This document shows, in pieces, positions 21,971 through 23,939 of a stretch of 23,939 nucleotides of DNA. Source of the stretch: a virus; IMG/VR virus record IMGVR_UViG_3300046780_000512, positions 1-23,939 of that record; one strand, 5' to 3'. How positions within the stretch are numbered: position 1 is the first letter of the stretch; every line of letters begins with the position of its first letter. A model generated the notes under the pieces. That model was given only the letters and a program-made list of their open reading frames with translations. It was not told the origin of the DNA and did no database searches. Made by a program: the position numbers and the translations under genes.

Positions 21971-22260
21971 TGGTCACGACAGTTGCATGCCCTGTCTGTA
22001 CCAAACCACGCGAGGAAGATTCGCCATGTTGGTGGTGTGAGGATGGCCTTTCGAAGACGAAGCACTCGTGGAGTTGGAAGGGTTGTGGCGTGTGCCACGG
22101 ATCTTGCCATGGCGGACATTGCGGAAATGGATGTGAGGCATTCGGTGGATGCCGGAAAACTAGATGCATCTGCAGTCTGATCGGTCCATGTCGCCCGTGG
22201 TGGAAGCCGAGATGGCTAGGTAACTGGATGTTTGGAAGGCGAATTCGGAATGTCTACTGA
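21970..22260 (+). CDS. Cysteine-rich 96-residue protein
   Basis: ATG 21970 overlaps the stop of the glycosyltransferase-like gene. The product has 13 cysteines in 96 residues. It begins CPVC and CWWC (a probable zinc-binding unit), then has a dense stretch with CGVCHGSCHGGHC, CEAFGGC and CRPWW, and ends in a basic, tryptophan-rich tail (WWKPRWLGNWMFGRRIR). Possible roles are multi-zinc or metal binding, or a disulfide-rich peptide. There is no signal sequence, so an intracellular metal-binding role is slightly preferred. I know no family match. The last 11 bases overlap the next gene. Confidence 0.6.
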   Translation: MVTTVACPVCTKPREEDSPCWWCEDGLSKTKHSWSWKGCGVCHGSCHGGHCGNGCEAFGGCRKTRCICSLIGPCRPWWKPRWLGNWMFGRRIRNVY

Positions 22261-22510
22261 CAACATCGGCATCGCTGACCTTGTCTTCGTCGAGATGCAA
22301 GAATGCGCACCACTCGATACCGTTATTGAAGAACAGGTGCATTCAGTAGACGCCGTGCACCCAAGCAACGTGCTCGCCGGCACGACGCACCGTGACTGTG
22401 GTGGAATCGTGCGCTGGGAATATGAGTCGGACAAGCCTGTCGAGTTCGGGCAGGCGCGGTGTAAGAAGTGCGGACAGGTGGTGACCGTGCGAGGCGCGCT
22501 AGTTGGCTGA
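22250..22510 (+). CDS. 86-residue zinc-ribbon-like protein
   Basis: ATG 22250 lies inside the end of the preceding gene; TTG 22232 is an alternative. GGAAGG upstream offers a ribosome-binding site. The N-terminal half is acidic (IGIADLVFVEMQECAPLD). The C-terminal half looks like a one-sided zinc ribbon: HRDCGGIVRWEYE, then CKKCGQVVTV. A third cysteine occurs near the N-terminus. The stop overlaps the start of the large repeat protein by 8 bases. A small regulatory or assembly zinc protein is possible; no family is recognised. Confidence 0.6.
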   Translation: MSTDNIGIADLVFVEMQECAPLDTVIEEQVHSVDAVHPSNVLAGTTHRDCGGIVRWEYESDKPVEFGQARCKKCGQVVTVRGALVG

Positions 22511-23939
22511 TCTCTCAGTAGTCGTCGTCGCCGCGACGCTGGCCCTCTCGGAGACTGTCTCCCCGAGCGGCCTTGGCAGTCGCACCCGGTTCTACTTCCC
22601 GAACAGTGGGACCGCGGCCGTTTCGCCGTCCGCAGGGACAGGCTGGAACGACACGACGCAATTCGATCGAGTCGCCCTCGCTCGCTCGCACAAGAACGAA
22701 ACGGCGGTTACGAAGACTGAGATCTTCAACGGGTCAGTCCCGGCGAAGGTGCTCATGCGGCAGTTCGTCTCCGAGCCTATCTCTGCGCAGGTCATTTCCG
22801 GCTCAGTCAAAGGCCAGCTGCAAGGGCTTACGAGTCAGGTCGCGAAGCTGGGCAACGTAGCCGTTGCCATCCGCATCGTCAAGAACGACGGGACGGATTA
22901 TAACCCCGTCAAAGACCTGATTCAGACGCCAGCAGCCGGCGATCTGGTCGCCGCTCCTCCGCAGTTTAGCACGACGCTCACGAACCGCTCCCTGAACAAC
23001 ATCAGCGAGCAGGTCGGCATCGGTCTGACTCCGCAGACGGCAGTTGCTGGAGACCGGATTGTCATTGAGCTGGGCGTGCTGGACACGGTTGCCAACGCGT
23101 CGAGAACGCTCGGACTCTCGTTCGGCGGGACGACGATCACCGACCTCGCCGAGGACAACACCACCACCACCGTCAACTATCCGTGGATCGAGTTCAATAC
23201 TCCGATCCTGATGGATCCGATTGAGCTGCTCAAGCTCTCGGAAACCGTCACGGCAAAGAGGTATGGCGATGCCACGCCTGCGAATGAAGTCCTCCGACTC
23301 TCGGATACGGTCACCGTCACGCGCGATCTTGAGACGGGAGGGTTCGACGAGACCCTGCGGTTATCGGACGTAGTTTCGTCAGCGCTACAGCTGGCCGTCT
23401 CAGTCGGGTCAGAAACCTTACGCATAACTGATACCTCAACTCCTGCGATAGAACTATCGACGTCCCTGACGGAGACGTTCCACCTTGGTGATGGTGGTGC
23501 GGTCAACCAACAAGGTATCGTCCGACTTGAAGGCGTCCTTCGCGTCATAGATGGTCCGCCCGTCGCGGAGCTAGGCTTCTTCGTCGGTCCGGAGGTTCTT
23601 GTCCTCTCGGATACGGTCGCTGCCGCGTTAACGAGCGGCGCTAGTGATCTTAATGCCTCCGGATTTGATGAGACGCTCAAGCTCTCCGAAAGCGTTCAGA
23701 CAACACTCGATCCGCTGCAGGCAAGCCCCTCAGAGATCATTCACGTTTCGGATTCCGTCCAGACGCTGCTAAATCCGCTGCAGGCGTCGCAGACGGAAAC
23801 GCTGAAGCTGACGGATACCGTTCAGGCGCAGCTTGATACGCTACTCGTATCGCTCTCCGAGACGCTCAAACTTTCTGATGCAGTTTTTGCGTCGACCGAC
23901 GCACTGAGCGCGTTACTTCAGGAGACGCTGAAGCTCTCA
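22503..23939 (+). CDS. Large repeat-bearing structural protein (tail or fibre), C-terminus beyond window
   Basis: The frame begins at TTG 22503, directly after an in-frame TAG and with GAGG upstream, and stays open for 479 codons to the last base. The N-terminus (ADLSVVVVAATLALSETVSP) and residues up to about 235 resemble a virion-domain fold (RTRFYFPNSGTAAVSPSAG, then GIGLTPQTAVAGDRIVIELG). From residue 241 to the edge it is a tandem 21-residue repeat with the pattern E-x-L-x-L-S-(D/E)-(T/S)-V, seen twelve times. Repetitive beta-like units suggest a long fibre or adhesin. There is no stop in the window, so length and attachment domain are unknown. Start codon uncertain. Confidence 0.75.
   Translation, partial: MADLSVVVVAATLALSETVSPSGLGSRTRFYFPNSGTAAVSPSAGTGWNDTTQFDRVALARSHKNETAVTKTEIFNGSVPAKVLMRQFVSEPISAQVISGSVKGQLQGLTSQVAKLGNVAVAIRIVKNDGTDYNPVKDLIQTPAAGDLVAAPPQFSTTLTNRSLNNISEQVGIGLTPQTAVAGDRIVIELGVLDTVANASRTLGLSFGGTTITDLAEDNTTTTVNYPWIEFNTPILMDPIELLKLSETVTAKRYGDATPANEVLRLSDTVTVTRDLETGGFDETLRLSDVVSSALQLAVSVGSETLRITDTSTPAIELSTSLTETFHLGDGGAVNQQGIVRLEGVLRVIDGPPVAELGFFVGPEVLVLSDTVAAALTSGASDLNASGFDETLKLSESVQTTLDPLQASPSEIIHVSDSVQTLLNPLQASQTETLKLTDTVQAQLDTLLVSLSETLKLSDAVFASTDALSALLQETLKLS
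23223..23939 (+). repeat. Tandem 63-bp (21-residue) protein repeats
   Basis: Unit starts (Glu codon) occur at 23223, 23286, 23349, 23412, 23472, 23529, 23592, 23670, 23733, 23796, 23859 and 23922. Eight of eleven spacings are exactly 63 bases; the others are 57, 60 and 78. The unit is ETLKLSDTV-like followed by a variable linker. The array runs past the right edge. Confidence 0.85.

Noticed and set aside
23223-23939. Regular 63-base repeats considered as a CRISPR array
   Set aside because: The repeats are in-frame and protein-coding, with degenerate units and no constant repeat/unique spacer structure.

Overview
The window is a contiguous piece of a tailed double-stranded DNA phage genome (Caudoviricetes), either free phage or prophage. 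It is G+C-rich and tightly packed. The basis is the ordered set of packaging and head genes: small terminase-like protein, large terminase, portal, Mu F/SPP1 gp7-like head protein, DUF2213-type maturation protein, scaffold-like coiled coil, decoration protein and major capsid protein, followed by structural and tail genes. Good Shine-Dalgarno sequences (AAGGAGA, AGGAGG) point to a bacterial host, but I cannot name it. I see no integrase, tRNA, rRNA, CRISPR array or insertion sequence.

Layout. Positions 1-725 hold four small minus-strand genes running off the left edge. A short A+T-rich divergent region (726-822) carries a palindromic operator-like site. Positions 823-3095 encode a small zinc-ribbon protein coupled to a PrimPol-VapE replication protein. 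Positions 3096-3346 are non-coding and A+T-rich, with a dense cluster of GTAAT/ATTAC repeats and a hairpin, a candidate origin or control region. Positions 3359-15729 are the packaging and head-assembly operon, interrupted at 9817-11260 by six very small genes, three of them with membrane segments. Positions 15759-18541 hold small genes, a beta-helix surface protein and another structural protein. Positions 18821-22510 hold a cassette of methyltransferase-like, fused methyltransferase/CmcI-like and glycosyltransferase-like proteins interleaved with cysteine-rich or zinc-ribbon proteins. From 22503 to the right edge runs an incomplete structural protein that dissolves into a 21-residue tandem repeat.

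Most adjacent genes overlap by ATGA, GTGA or TGATG, so much of the operon is probably translationally coupled.

The most unusual feature is a 14-residue junction motif, GD(L/V)xGHxFHGNQ(W/Y)T. It occurs five times in three different head proteins (portal, head-morphogenesis protein and DUF2213 protein). A second motif, PRDEKGQWT, occurs once. Each copy sits where a foreign-looking module is attached or inserted: two ADP-ribosyltransferase-like domains, one ParB-like domain and three unrecognised modules. The core of the motif is also conserved at codon level (GGG AAT CA in all five). I interpret this as a modular cargo system on capsid proteins: the motif marks a processing or packaging site, a recombination junction, or both, and the modules could be effectors carried in the capsid. 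Motif and modules are read directly; the delivery role is inference.
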